DNA of 64,000 nucleotides, from NCBI GenBank assembly GCA_020055645.1, contig CM034546.1:54002001-54066000 (forward strand), given 5' to 3'. The notes beneath the pieces are model-generated. The model had not been told where the DNA came from, made no database searches, and saw only the letters and a list, made by a program, of their open reading frames with translations. The stretch comes from Tomocerus qinae. Taxonomy: Eukaryota; Arthropoda; Collembola; Entomobryomorpha; Tomoceridae. A program made the position numbers and the translations under genes. Below, in pieces: positions 38,032 through 50,140 of the stretch (the first letter of the stretch is position 1; every line of letters starts with the position of its first letter).

Positions 38032-38306
38032 TATCGTCTGCTTAATATTACAAGGTAACAAGCCATTTTATCATGGCTGCTACAAAGTAACAAACCATTT
38101 TATCATGGCTGCGACAAAGTAACAAGCCATTTTATCATGGCAGCGACAAGGTAAAAAACCACATCTCTTGATACAGTGGTTTGTTACCTTGTCTCAGCCA
38201 TGATAAAATGGCTTGTTACTTTGTCACAGCCATGATAAAATGGTTTGTTACTTTGTAGCAGCCATGATAAAATGGCTTGTTACCTTGTAATGTTAAGCAG
38301 ACGATA
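38032..38306. mobile_element. Fold-back MITE, copy 2
   Basis: It has the same terminal TATCGTCTGC and GCAGACGATA as the element at 19833-20071. The arms hold three to four tandem units of about 33 bp (GTAACAAGCC, TTTTATCATGGC, GCGACAAA) in near-perfect inversion. Arm units within this copy are more alike than units between copies. Confidence 0.88.
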
Positions 38307-38889
38307 TTATGTTACATCAGAAGATTTAATTGCCTTGACTTGAACAGTCAAGTCAAGGACTTGTCTCTATGCAAACTATATTTTATACTAAGTTCTTATT
38401 CGTCGAGCAACTCAAGTAAACACAAGTGTTGACTCGGCTTTCTACGTAGTTTGTTATTTTATTATTTATTTTATTTAAGGGGGGAGAATAACTTACTACA
38501 TTAACATTGATGACGCACATTCTATTTATTAATTTGATAATTACAATATTACAACTACTTGAATCATGAAATAAATTACATGATTGACATGATTGTGGTC
38601 TTGTTATCTAATTAAATGTATCATATTATACCCCCTCATTGTTAATTGCTGCTGATATAAAATGCATTATTATCATTATGCAGATAAAATTTATGTAATT
38701 AAGCAATATATTTACCATCGCCATATATTATACAGTACATTGTCACTCATCAAAAGGCATTTGTGTTCATATTGACACTGCACTGGCACACAATATTATA
38801 CATTCACACTGCGATAATAGCAATTGCATTAGTTAGAGGTGAAACTGAATCAAGATTTGGCATTTTGTTGAACATCAAAGGGAAAAATC

Positions 38890-39217
38890 GGTATCCGGAT
38901 AACTTGTATAAATCATTTCGTATATGAGGGTAGTGACGCCTTGTATATGCAAATGGATATCCCGTATATGGTCTTTTAGCATGGATTATTGAAATAAAGT
39001 AAAAGATTAATACAAATGTTGACGTATGACTGTCCATATAAGGGGCAGTCAGGCATTAATAATCATGTTAATGATCATAATAATCCATGCTAACAGGATA
39101 TAGGATATCCATTTGCATATACAAGTTGTCACTATCGATATACGAGATATCCATTTGCATATCCAAGACGTCACTACCCTCATATACGAAATAATTTATA
39201 CAAGTTATCCGTGATTC
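38890..39217. mobile_element. Mutator-like fold-back element with 9-bp target duplication
   Basis: GGAAAAATC is duplicated on both sides (38881-38889 and 39218-39226), and unit 2 (about 21486) has it once. The ends fold together over about 50 bp (CGGATAACTTGTATAAAT and on through TATATGAGGGTAGTGACG). The interior carries a second copy of the ATATCCATTTGCATAT module. It is 328 bp and non-coding; the minus frame across it (39037-38804) is accidental. Confidence 0.82.
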
Positions 39218-39674
39218 GGAAAAATCAACTCATTTTTTACTATCTAGTGCTTCCTACTTTAAATAATTATAAACTGATAGGGCTTGCAATATTAAAGTAA
39301 ATAAGTAAACCTGGAAATTGAGATGTGGATACAAGACACTAATAATTCCTTTCCATAACTTTTATCCTGCAAAAATGACTTGCTTCGATATTATTATAAA
39401 TGTTTAAATGAAGAATTTTATTTTTATCTTAACCTAACAAAATATCTAAACAAAAGTACAAGATAAATCAAAATATATTCCTTACATGAACCGGTCCGAC
39501 CTTTTCCCACTATCCACAAACCGGTCTGACCACTGAATAACGTAATTCAAGCCATTCTCTTGAATAGATTGTACATTGTTATACTGCACTTCATCTAAGC
39601 ATATCAAAGTTCTTTTAGTAATTATTACACGTACTATTACACGATTTTAATTTGCACAAGTCCCGGTTTTGAGA

Positions 39675-42600
39675 ATGGAAGATCCCCGAATTATCGGATT
39701 GTTAGACGTCGATTCTTTCGAGTGTCAGATATATCAGAAAGAATGCCCAGAGTGGATAGGCAGACCGTGTGTTGTGGCAGACGTCAGTGGAAGGTAATCG
39801 TGAGCCTCATAATTTATTATTTTATACTTACTTATACTTTCAAAACTATATTTCATATTATAATATATAGCATTATCTATTTTGATAAATAAGCAATTAA
39901 TATTGCTTTAGAAAAAGAAAATTTTAAGTGTTGAGAGAAACTTTCACAATCTTAGTAAAAACTTTTATTGACCATTTAAATCGTTGTGTACCAAATACTA
40001 TTTAATAATGGCAGGTAACAGGGCGCAAGCCCTGTACTAAACAAAGATAGTGAAGTTACGAAATACAATATTTATTTACTACTACAACATCCACCATTTT
40101 GGCCAGTGTGTTAAAATTCGTTATTAAGTGGTGTGCAATACCGCTTTATAGGAATGTCCGATCTGTCTGTCTGTTTGTCTGTCTGTCCGTCTGTTAGCAC
40201 GATAACTCAAAAACGGTTTGAGATAATCAACTCAAACTTTCTGTACGTGAAGTAGGAATGAAAAGGGTAAAGGTTTATGGGTAAATAGAAAAAGGTTTTT
40301 AGTCAATAAAAAAAGGCTTTTAGTAAATAGTCCAACGGTCCATAATAAGAAGTAACTGGGTCAATAAAAAAAGTACGAAAGTCAATAGAAAGAGTAAAAA
40401 GGTCAATACTTAGAATGATTTTATTTAGTCAATATTAAATCATAATTATAATAACAAATGAGAACTTTGAATGATTTTTACAGTTAGTCAAAATTAAATT
40501 ATCATTTAATTAAATATTAAAATTAGACAATTACATATGTATCATATGAGTTAAATTAAGTTATGAGTTGTATGAGTTAAATTCACGGTTTCACCAGAGC
40601 TTTGGTAATTCCTGGAGGTCTTCCTGTTTTCCTTTTCACGCTAACAGGTTTCTTTGCACATATAGTTTTTTTGATAAATTGGACAAGTACATATTGAATC
40701 CCGAAAATTTTCTATGTTGAATATAACCTGCCACATAGAAGTTTCGGATGATAGGAAATCATCAAACTTTGTCCATTTTCAGATTCAGAATTAGTGTCTG
40801 TTTCTGAATTACTAGAGTCGTAAATAAGCTGAGTAGACATTTTTTTAAAACTAACAGTCAGCCCAGACTGCCTTAACACAAATGAAATAATTCAATAGCA
40901 TAGGTAAGCTCTTATCTACGATTGATAGGAAGTTAGTTCATGCAAGGTACTTTACACATCTTATTATATGATAGGAATCGTATGACTATAAGAACTCTAC
41001 CTATTCCTGGACGGATGCAGCACAGAGTAGGTTTAATAATATTATCATGTTCTTTCATATCTTACGTTCTTATTTCTAATTTCTAGTATGGTGACACTGG
41101 GTCCAAAAGAGATAGCACGATTGTTTTAATATTGACTAAATAAAATCATTCTAAGTATTGACCTTTGTACTCTTTCTATTGACTTTCGTACTTTTTTTTA
41201 TTGACCCAGTTACTTCTTATTATGGACTGTTGGACTATTTACTAAAAGCCTTTTTTTTATTGACTAAAAACCTTTTTCTATTTACCCGGTGAACCCTATC
41301 CGAATGAAAAGAGAGGTCGAGTTCGAAAATGGATAAAATCGAACACACCCCCTGGATGTGGCCGTGGTCCAAAAATTAAAAATTGGTGTAACTTTAGTTA
41401 TCGACATTGTAGAACGTCATCATGAGATAGCTCGTTCAAAATTATTCGTTAGGTCATAACAAGGTCAAGTCCCACGTGACAAAAGGTCAAAGGTCATTAA
41501 AAAATTTCACTAAAAGCGTCATGTAACGTCAGATAACCAGATAAAACATTCTATGCAATTTCACACCACTTTTTTACACCCATTTGGACATGGTTAGGTT
41601 GGAGTAATCATCATTTATAATTAAACCTTTTGAAATTCAGTATCTGTAAGGTATGTAGTTGCTTAGTTTGTAATAATTGCAATAGTATATAGGGCTTGTA
41701 AACCCGGACGGAAATTCAAAATCCAGGTTTCGGGTAAACCCGGGTTTTAAAGGCCCAGAACCGGGTTTTGAACATGTTTATTTTTTACGTGTAATTATGT
41801 TCTACACTGTCAAATTAGAACGATATTTTTAACTAAACACAATCTTTCTTTTATGTAGGACATCAGATGAATACATAAGTCGTCAATTTCAGTATTTTCA
41901 GTCAGTTTATTTAAGCACAGGGTGTAGTGGAACATAACATACGTTTTCCTACTCTGGCTGATGAAGGATAACACACATTTAGTTTTCTTTAATATGGACA
42001 TAGTTAGTGTGGGCGTAACTCTCAATGCCCAAATTGCTATTTCAAGGTATGAACCCAAATTTTATTAATTACCAAAATATTTTGAAAAAGTTGAGAGTGT
42101 AAACCAAATAGAACGGATTATTGTTTGCATTTTTTCCAATTTGACCAAATTCAATTTGAGATTGATGTTTGATCTGAGAGGTTTGTGTTGAATATAATGA
42201 AAAATTGCATTTGGATGCGCGTTCACTAAGAGAATACATTTTTTGATATTTTTTCCAGTTTTGATATGCATAAAACCTGCTAGTCTGAATTTATAGTATT
42301 TAATTAGTGAAAACCTGGGTTAGTCAATTGCAAAACCCGGTTTCCGGGTACCCGAAACCCGGGTTTGTACCCGGGTTTCAGAACCGTAAAAACCCGGGTT
42401 TACAAACCCTTATAGTATATAATAATTATGAAGTATTCACTGCTAAATTTTGCATATTTCGCAATCAACCCAAATTTAAATCTCTTGATACATATATACA
42501 AACCTACACGGGTACATATACAGAATTATTTTCGCGCATGCCCGACTTCACGTTTATATTATAGTATGATTACGTATAGGTACAGAAAACATTTACACAA

Positions 42601-45600
42601 TAACTAAAGGATTTATTTTATTTATTTTAACCATTTATTTAGACTATATCCACTTTTCGTTTTGTGTACGGAATATAGCCCATATCCACTTGTTGTATAT
42701 AGCAATATCTTGTTTAAGAAAGGAATAAAATTGTAAAATAAGAATAACTATTCTTCAACCTAGCCTTTCTAAGCTACTGGGAACATTTCAACTTTATTAC
42801 TTATTATTACCTCTTGTTATTGCAGGATTGTATCAGTGACATATGAAGCGAAATTGCTTGGATTGGACAGGACGAAACGAGTTAGGGATATTAAAGACCT
42901 AGATCCTTTTGGAAATGAAATTAAGATATTTTGGAAGCCCCAAATGTTTAATAAACCGGATTCCTCAAAGTGCCGGCATGCTTCTTCGGAAATTACGGAA
43001 GTCGTAAGAAAATATTGTTCGAAGCATAAGATAATTGTGGAAAGAGTTTCCACTGACGAATGGTTCTTGGATCTTACTGATCATGTTGAGTATCTTCTTG
43101 ATAAATTTGGAACCGACTACACTTTTGATTATGAGGACGGCCAAGTATATCTCGAAAGTAAAACTACCCTCACAGACTATGAAATTGACGAAAAAATAAA
43201 TTGGTTGGCCACTAATTGTACCTACTATACCGAGGAGGTGAAGCTGGTGGTTGGGGCGAGTGTGGTCAAAAAGCTGAATGATTTAATACAGGAAAAAACG
43301 GATTTCATTTGCAGTGCTGGAGTCTCTTACAATAAGCTTCTAGCTAAGCAAGCCTTAAAAATTCATAAACCTGAGCCAAATATTATGACTATTATTTCAT
43401 CTTTTGGCCTAAATCGACTAAGCAAATCTATTCTTGTTCAAGATATTTGGGGATTGGGAGGTGAACTTGGAAAAGATGTGGTAGAAAACTTACCATATGT
43501 GAAAACAATGGCAGATTTGAAGAAAATTAGAAAATCAACTTTAAATATGTATTTTGAAGAAAACGCAGACTTTCTTTACGGCCGTGCAAGAGGAACATGT
43601 GATAAACAAGTGGAACCGAAGACAGTTACTGGCACTGTAAACAGTGGCAAAGCTAATCTCAGTAAGTTCGTACATACTTATTATTTATTCACTCTATAAT
43701 ATAAACGTCATCGAAATGTATGTTGTGTGTACGGATTATGAAATTATGATATTACGTCATCGAAATGTATGTTGTGTGTACGGATTATGAAATTATGAAT
43801 GTTATTACTCGGCCACCGTACGGTTATTTCAAAATGTATTAACAACACAGTTTGGTTTATTTGCAAAAGATGCTAAATTCCATCCAGATGGAACTTGGTT
43901 TTGTGCATACACGCTTGCGCGATGATGAAAGTCACTGTTGTGCGACGTGGTAGTTGAAACTTCTTGATTCAAATAAGTGTACTGTGTCTTGTGCTTTTCT
44001 TTGCTATCATTTTCTCTCGCATCTTGAAGATTTGTTGTGCTATTGTGACAGAAAAGTTAAATGAAATCATTGACATTTATCCTTCAGGTAAGAATACCGT
44101 GTCTTGTGCTTTATCATTTTCTCTCACATCTCTAAGATTTGTTGTCTATTGTGAGGCATTTTACTATGGTAAAATTGTTTGATGTATTTAACCCTTAATT
44201 TGTTTTTTCATTTCAGGAACAGCTTTTTTAAAAGCTAACCAAAAATTGTTCACATTATTACTATCATAAAACTGACTCTTATTTGATCGTTTTAACGATT
44301 TTTTGCCAAATAAGGCAGATTTGACCACTTTTTGGTCCATTGCCAATAAGGCAGACTTGACCATTTGTTGGTCCATTGCCAATAAGGCAGACTTGACCAT
44401 TTGTTGGTCCATTGCCAATAAGGCAGACTTGACCATTTGTTGGTCCATTGCCATTAAGGCAGACCTGACCATTTGTTGGTTCATTGCTTATAAGGCAGAA
44501 TTGACCCTTTGTTGGTCCATTGCCAATAAGGCAGAATTGATCATTTGTCGGTCCATTGCCAATAAGGCAGAATTGATCATTTGTTGGTCCATTGCTATTA
44601 GGGCAGAATTGATCATTTGTTGGTCCATTGCCAATAAGGCAGACTTGACAACTAGCTGATCGTTTGTCATTTAAGGCAGACTTGACAACCACCTAATCGT
44701 TTGCCATTTAAGGCTAATTTGACCACTTGCTGGTCCTTTGTCTTTCAGGACAGACTGGACGATTATCTATAATATAAACGTCATCGAAATGTATGTTGTA
44801 TGTTTGTGTGTACGGATGTTGTAATGTTATGAATGTTATTACTCGGCCACCGTACCGTTATTTCAAAATGTATTAACAACACAGTTTGATTTATTTGCAA
44901 AAGATGCTAAATTCCATCCAGATAGAACTTGGTTTTATGCATACACGCTTGCGCGGTGATAAAATTATGAAAGTCACTGTTGTGAGACGTGGTATAGTTG
45001 ATACTCTTTCTTTCAAATTTAATATACCGTGCCGTGACCTTATTTTATACGCAGGAAAGTTTAAAATTTGGATATTCATAATAAAACTATTTTTTTCAAT
45101 TCGCAAATGGTTTTAAGCTGATAGGAGGTTAAATTAAAAATGTTATACGTCTTAAATAGAAAAGCTAAATCCATTCCTAAATAGAAAATAATCAGAGCGA
45201 GATGAAGTGGTAAACAATTTTTTTATTTCAAATGTGTACGTTTTGAATCTGCCACTTATGTGTTATAGAGATTTGTTATAAAATTATGACTTCTAATATG
45301 ACGTCACAAATCGTGATGATGATAGGATTAGGATTAGGAAGAGTAAAAGTAGCCCTTAAAAAGTTTAGGTGGGTGAATATTTATGAATATAGAATATTTC
45401 TTTAATGTGATTCCATTTTCGTAGGTCATAGTCATGAGTGTCATGGAAGTTGACATTTTCCTTGCATTGACACTATACAACGGTAGTATATGTAATTAGT
45501 TATTCCAAATCAAAAAAACAAAATTTTCTAAAACTTCAGCGTATTACGACCAAGGGCCAATATTTTTGTGTTGGAATTTTATTGTGACTATCGGTACTTA

Positions 45601-47107
45601 CTCTGGTCACCCATTATGGTCACATTTTTGACTTGGGGTATAATGTTACCTCTACGTTACTCTGACTCACCATTATGCATACTGCCAAGCTTAGATGTAA
45701 GCATCCCATCCATTATACCCAACATCCCAACCAGGTGTATGAATTGGCTGAAAGGGGTGTGTTGGTGATGGCTGTAATGGTACTTTATTTGGAAACTGGG
45801 GATGGGCTATATTAGATGGACTACTTTATTTGAATATTGGTGGTGGGCTGGATACGATGTTGATCTTTTCTTGGGGTTTGGTGATGATGGAATGGATAGG
45901 GTTGGGTGTTCCATCTTTTACATTGGATGGGATGTTTACCAACAACTTACATCTATGCTGCAAAGTGTTATTCTGTTTTATCCGACCAAGCAAATAAACT
46001 GCTTCCCCTCACGCACCAGGCGGGTGAGGGAAAGAATTTTCTGAAATACATTCTATCCATCTTACAATATTGCCCCGGAATACACACTAGCTTTATTTAT
46101 AACAGGGCCTGGGCCCTGTGACCGGCTAGTTTATTATAATAATTATTTCGTCTGCTTAACATTACTAAGTAACAGCCAAAATGGCTGCTACAAATTAACA
46201 AACCATTTTATCATTACCGCGACAATGTAAAAAACCAATGTATCAGAACCAGGAGTTAGGTTTGTAACATGTCGCTGCCATGATAAAATGGCTTGTTACT
46301 TTGTATATATATGCTAAAAGCAAACGATTTATTAAGTAACGGAGTTACTTTTTAATATTCACACTGAAGTTTAAATCGGAATATTAAGTTACTTGGAAAT
46401 TGGAAAGCATTCCTAGTACAACATCATCGGATTAAAATAAGCAACCATCAAAAATTATTTTGATTTTCATCAGATTATTGTTTCAGCTTAGATTTGGCAA
46501 AATTTGCAAGTAAAATGAAGTAAAAATAAATTATCTTCGCATTTGGGTGTCCACAAAGTTCCGGATAAGCCCATTGGTTACAAAAACATTTCTCTACTTA
46601 ACCCTTAGAAATTTAGAAATAGCTCCAACGACATTCCATTTTCATATTCCATTTTATGGAAGATTAATCAAAGGAAAAAATTGAAACCAAAGTGCAATAA
46701 AAATATTACCTGTGTTTACCACGTTATGATTTTCATCTGATTTTGTTTGGAAATTGAATAAATAAGTGTGTAAATATTTTTTAGAAATCAAATTCAATGA
46801 AGATCTGCGAAAGCATTTGGCCGATCTCAGTAAAGATATGGTGAACCGACTGCAGGAGGAAAAAACGCGAAATCGAAGATTCACAAATAGCCTAAAGATT
46901 CAATTTCGTACTAAAACTGACGGTGAGGACGATGACGAGGGTGAAAATGAAAATTGTGGGGAACGAACCTTCAATTATAATGGACAGGATTACCATTGGA
47001 TTGCACAAAGTTGTTTCAAAGAAATTCGGAAATGGGGTTTTCATTCTTGTGGTGATACTGTCATTTCAGAATTAAAATTAACGGCGAAGAATTTTCACCA
47101 ATTGTAA
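39675..47107 (+). CDS. DNA polymerase eta-like catalytic core, copy 3 (three exons)
   Basis: Exons are 39675-39793, 42826-43661 and 46785-47107, which join in frame to 425 residues. Motifs: LLDVDSF palm Asp pair, TYEAKLLGLDR fingers, VSTDEWFLDLT with catalytic Asp and Glu, CSAGVSYNK, and the little finger ending LTAKNFHQL. This copy carries more exchanges in otherwise shared positions than the other two: KECPEWIGRP for NEYPEWKGRP in exon 1, YGRARGTCDKQVEP for YDRARGICDEEVVQ in the thumb-to-little-finger linker, and NEDL for NKKL in exon 3. Each intron hosts a Helitron of a second family plus nested elements, spreading the gene over 7.4 kb. The poly(A) hexamer of copies 1 and 2 is altered downstream. 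It is open and possibly active, but the most likely of the three to be under relaxed constraint. Confidence 0.85.
40266..41301. mobile_element. Mutator-like element with about 170-bp inverted ends
   Basis: GAATGAAAAG occurs on both sides (40256-40265 and 41302-41311), a 10-bp target duplication. The inverted ends run for about 170 bp and share GGGTAAATAGAAAAAGG, ACTTCTTATTATGGAC and TTTAGTCAATATT-type stretches. The interior has no convincing transposase. The GGGTAAATA core and TAGTCAAT motif recur in the 3.8-kb element at 32271-36080, so the two are probably related. Confidence 0.82.
41692..42411. mobile_element. hAT-like element rich in AACCCGGGTT motifs
   Basis: The inverted ends read GGGCTTGTAAACCCGG and, inverted, GGGTTTGTAAACCCGG. 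ATAGTATATA is present on both sides (41682-41691 and 42412-42421), compatible with an 8-bp hAT-type duplication extended by chance. Subterminal regions hold many ACCCGGGT repeats. Two minus-strand frames in the middle (42271-42065 and 42058-41810) may be transposase remnants, reading FGN then LGSYLEIAIWALRV, but no conserved domain could be named. Confidence 0.65.
43693..46129 (+). mobile_element. Helitron family 2, copy b, with a duplicated 5' end
   Basis: It begins TCTATAATATAAACG at 43693 and ends with the hairpin ACAGGGCC/GGCCCTGT (46102-46119), GACCGG and CTAG before a T. A second 5' terminus with the same first 230 bases starts at 44766, this time preceded by the expected A. Between the two starts lies a 36-bp minisatellite. 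The 45540-46050 part is richer in G and contains GGATGGG-type stretches, possibly captured host DNA, without a recognisable product. It occupies intron 2 of polymerase copy 3. Confidence 0.75.
44300..44690 (-). repeat. 36-bp minisatellite in Helitron family 2
   Basis: About ten copies of a 36-bp unit contain CCATTGCCAATAAGGCAGA followed by TTGACCATTTGTTGGT. The length is divisible by three, so three overlapping frames on both strands stay open (KSALLAMDQQMV and similar). These are repeat artefacts, not proteins. Confidence 0.92.
46148..46305. mobile_element. Fold-back MITE, copy 3 (degraded)
   Basis: The left end CGTCTGCTTAACATTAC and parts of the arms match the elements at 19833 and 38032, but the right terminus is missing and the arms carry deletions. 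It lies directly beyond the Helitron 3' end. Confidence 0.75.
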
Positions 47108-48858
47108 CAATTTAATCAATGTACAAAATACCATTTACCCATACCAGACAAGTTATATTCAATGCATTTATTGTTAAATATCTTCGGCTACTTTCCTCTT
47201 CGGTTTATGCAGCTTTCCATTTGGATATCTATTGCTAATTATAATGCTAATTTTTAGAACCCGACACGTATGGAAGTTAATTGACCTTTAAATACTTTTG
47301 GATAAACTCTCAGTGGACAAGTCAATGCTTGCCTTGCTGCAATAATAAAAATGTGAACCACAAGAAAAGCAACCGACTGTGAAGACAATCTAAATTTCTT
47401 TCCTAGATGTAATACATTAAGGTATAGTAATTAAGAATCCATTTATAGAAAACATAGACACCAGGATAATATAAAAGAAATTTTTTCTGATGTACTATTA
47501 AATGTTATCATATACTTATACATTACGGGATAATTTCAGTTTGATGGAAATGCAATTGTAGGAAAACTATTGTATGAACTTCAGTACTTTTATTGCTATG
47601 GCGAAAATAAATAATAAATAGATTATACTGTTACAGTCACAATTTTAATTTATAGCATTAAAATCCGTGAATAATAATAACAAAACATAATACATGTAAA
47701 ATGGTTAAATGGAGTGTAATATAAAGTAAAACTTTAATAGTATGTAATGACAGTAATTAGTGTAAGCCAAATTGGTGTATATTATTATTAGGTATTATAT
47801 AAAAGATCTTCTGACTGAAAATGTAATGATTAACTTTGAACACTGTTATCTTTAAAATAAGGTTATAATGTTATTAACAAATTAATTTAACGTTACCACT
47901 TATCACTGCTTTAAGTAAATAAAATTATTCTGGAAAGAAAATAGTTTAAAGATCAAAGGTTTATTATAGTAACTAAGTGAGACACAATGTAAATAAATTC
48001 ACAATAAAAACGCGGCTCACATATTTCTATGCGGCTATTCTTCCTACAAGATCATTTATCCTAATAACACAATTTGAGATGGAAATAAAAACGAGTTCTA
48101 TAGAAGATTACGCATTCAGGAATTAAAATTGATTATAAAAATCTGCAAGTTGATTATAAGTATTACCTGAGCCTCCATATTTAGTGAAAAAAATTTTGTG
48201 CTCGAGAATTTACTTATGCAACATTTGTTGCTAGGCTTTCGTACATGTGAATATTTTAAACATTTTAGTAGTATGTTATTTTGTAACATTTTGAACATCG
48301 TTTTGCCAGTATTCCGTACATACTTACATTGTTATTTCGGAAAACTAACATAAACATATCATGAATTTGCTAATTAATAGTACTTACTATAATTATATTA
48401 TATAATACCTCAACTAAAGAATTACGTATCAAAACGTAAAAATTACATTCTATTTTTAAACCATAAAAATTAAAACATCTTCATTTGAGAATTTAAACTA
48501 AGCTTTCAGTTGTTTAGTCCTCTATCTAAATAAAATATACCATTACACAGAAGAGGACTACTCCTTATAAAGTACATAGACAGTCTGAAAGGTGTTCATT
48601 TCTTAATTGAAAGCTGGATACTTAAAGGTAAGGTAAGGTGTAACTTAAAGGTTACAAATTAACATTTACTTTCCCCAAATGTAGATGAAATTCACGAGCA
48701 ATTCTTTCTGGCCCTTTCGAAAATTGAGATATAATTCATAACTTTAGACACCGGCCCTTGTTTACGAAAACTCAGAAAATTGCAGCATTTTATTGAGTTT
48801 GCTTTATTTTGATACATTTAAAGCAGTAATTATACATTGAAAATTATTACAATATAAG
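47108..48858. repeat. 3' flank of polymerase copy 3
   Basis: Shared with 11861-13800 and 25875-29110. There is no gene. It is compact here because it lacks the family 1 Helitron of unit 2. Confidence 0.55.
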
Positions 48859-49000
48859 ACAACAGTTTTACCACAAAGACGTTGACAAATTAGGCGGAGC
48901 GTATTTAAGAATGCATAATGTCAGCAGCATAAATTGTCCAAATGCTGACGAAATTGATTTATGGTGAGAGTGCACCTCCCATCTTTTCCAGTCATAGGGT
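48859..49000 (-). other. Second copy of candidate minus-strand terminal exon
   Basis: The frame reads YDWKRWEVHSHHKSISSAFG and ends NLSTSLW at the same stop as the unit 1 copy. The alternative frame INFVSIWTIYAADIMHS is also intact in both. Conservation in both frames means that neither can be preferred. The upstream part of the unit 1 frame is not preserved here. Confidence 0.28.
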
Positions 49001-49369
49001 ATTCTATTTAATGATGACGTTTCTACTTACATAATTAAATTTTCCTAACTAATATAACTTTTCACAAGAAACTATTTTGAGTTGTAATGAAGAGTTGAAA
49101 CGAACTCTCTGCCGTGAGAACTTTCGGGATCATATTCAAAAAATTGCTTTCTAGATAGATACCAGCTAAGTTAATCATGAATAACTGGGTAAAAAAACAA
49201 GTTATTGTGATTTTTCTGGGACGTGGCGTCACTGTGGACAGAAAAATGACAACGTAAACGATTGGGCGAATGCTAAAGCTAGTAGTGCAGGCAAAAACTG
49301 CATGTTCAAGCATAATATAGTAACGAGTCTCATCGAGCATTTTATGTTATATATCACAAAAGTCTAACA

Positions 49370-50140
49370 ACCCGTTACCCGTCATACCCCCAACACTCAC
49401 CAAGGACTTGTTAACAGAATTTCATTCCTCCACATACGGCGGACATTCTGCAGTTCAAAACAATTTATAAAGTTCGACAACGTTACTACGTCGTAAAACT
49501 ACGTACTAAAGTTGCGAATTTTATACGCCAATGTTTTTTGTGTCCCTATTTGTGTATGAACACCCTATTTACCACCAGCGGGACAACTAACAACCATCAT
49601 TGCCACAGAACCCTGGCACACGGTAGGCCTTGATATTTTAGGCCCACTGAAAAAATCTCCAAGCGGATACCAATACATAATTGGAGCCATTTGCCTATTT
49701 ACCAAATATTTAGAAATAAGACCCATACCAGACGCTACGTCACCCGAGAATATATCATTCATTAAAAATGCTTTAATAGCCGGCAAGGACACATCAACAC
49801 AGTAATTACCGATCGAGGCAGCCAAATGACGTCTACCATAACAATAAAAACACTGGCAGCCTTGAATATCAAACACAACATAACAACCTTGGCACATTCA
49901 AGGTCTAATGGAAATATCGAAAGATTATGGCGCGTGTTACATGACATCATCTCTATGTGTGTCAACAACAGCCACAACAATTGGTCCGAACTCCTCCCAT
50001 TCATATCCTTCGCATTTAACAGCAGTCCCAACACAGCAATTAATATGTCACCATTTAAAGCACTGTTCAGACTTCGGACGTGAACCCCAAATGCCAACAG
50101 ATGTGGCCTTAAAAATTCCAAACCTACATCTCAAATTCCC
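49370..50140 (+). pseudogene. Decayed Ty3/gypsy-type integrase
   Basis: A zinc-binding stretch EFHSSTYGGHSAVQ is followed by the core PWHTVGLDILGP with the first catalytic Asp, VITDRGSQ with the second, and SNGNIERLWR with the Glu, then NWSELLPFISFAFNSSPNTA. These pieces lie in different frames with stops and frameshifts between them. This is a dead fragment of an LTR retrotransposon pol gene. No protease, reverse transcriptase or LTRs are present. Confidence 0.85.

Larger units (their letters stand above)
36479..39674. repeat. Left flank of type I unit 3
   Basis: Colinear with 3900-6130 and 19830-22141. It starts inside the conserved block, so the left arm is truncated compared with units 1 and 2. 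Two insertions are described separately. The 101-codon frame at 36535-36840 is not open in the other units and is not called. The upstream CCGGTCCGACC motif recurs at about 39490. Confidence 0.55.
40008..42569 (-). mobile_element. Helitron family 2, copy a, in intron 1 of copy 3
   Basis: On the minus strand it begins TCATACTATAATATAAACG immediately after an A and ends with the hairpin ACAGGGC-TTGC-GCCCTGT (40018-40035). The last bases after the hairpin differ from the canonical CTAG, so the exact end is uncertain by a few bases. Units 1 and 2 are continuous at this point. A TGTCTGTC-rich stretch near 40165 lies next to the 3' end. Two further elements are nested within. No helicase was seen. 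Confidence 0.65.

Noticed and set aside
44188..44692. Overlapping frames on both strands encoding KSALLAMDQQMV-like or NGPTNGQVCLIG-like repeats
   Set aside because: They arise from a 36-bp minisatellite that is open in several frames at once; no non-repetitive domain is attached.
49565..50121. Minus-strand frames of 110 and 119 codons
   Set aside because: They lie antisense to the integrase remnant, whose plus-strand motifs are unmistakable.
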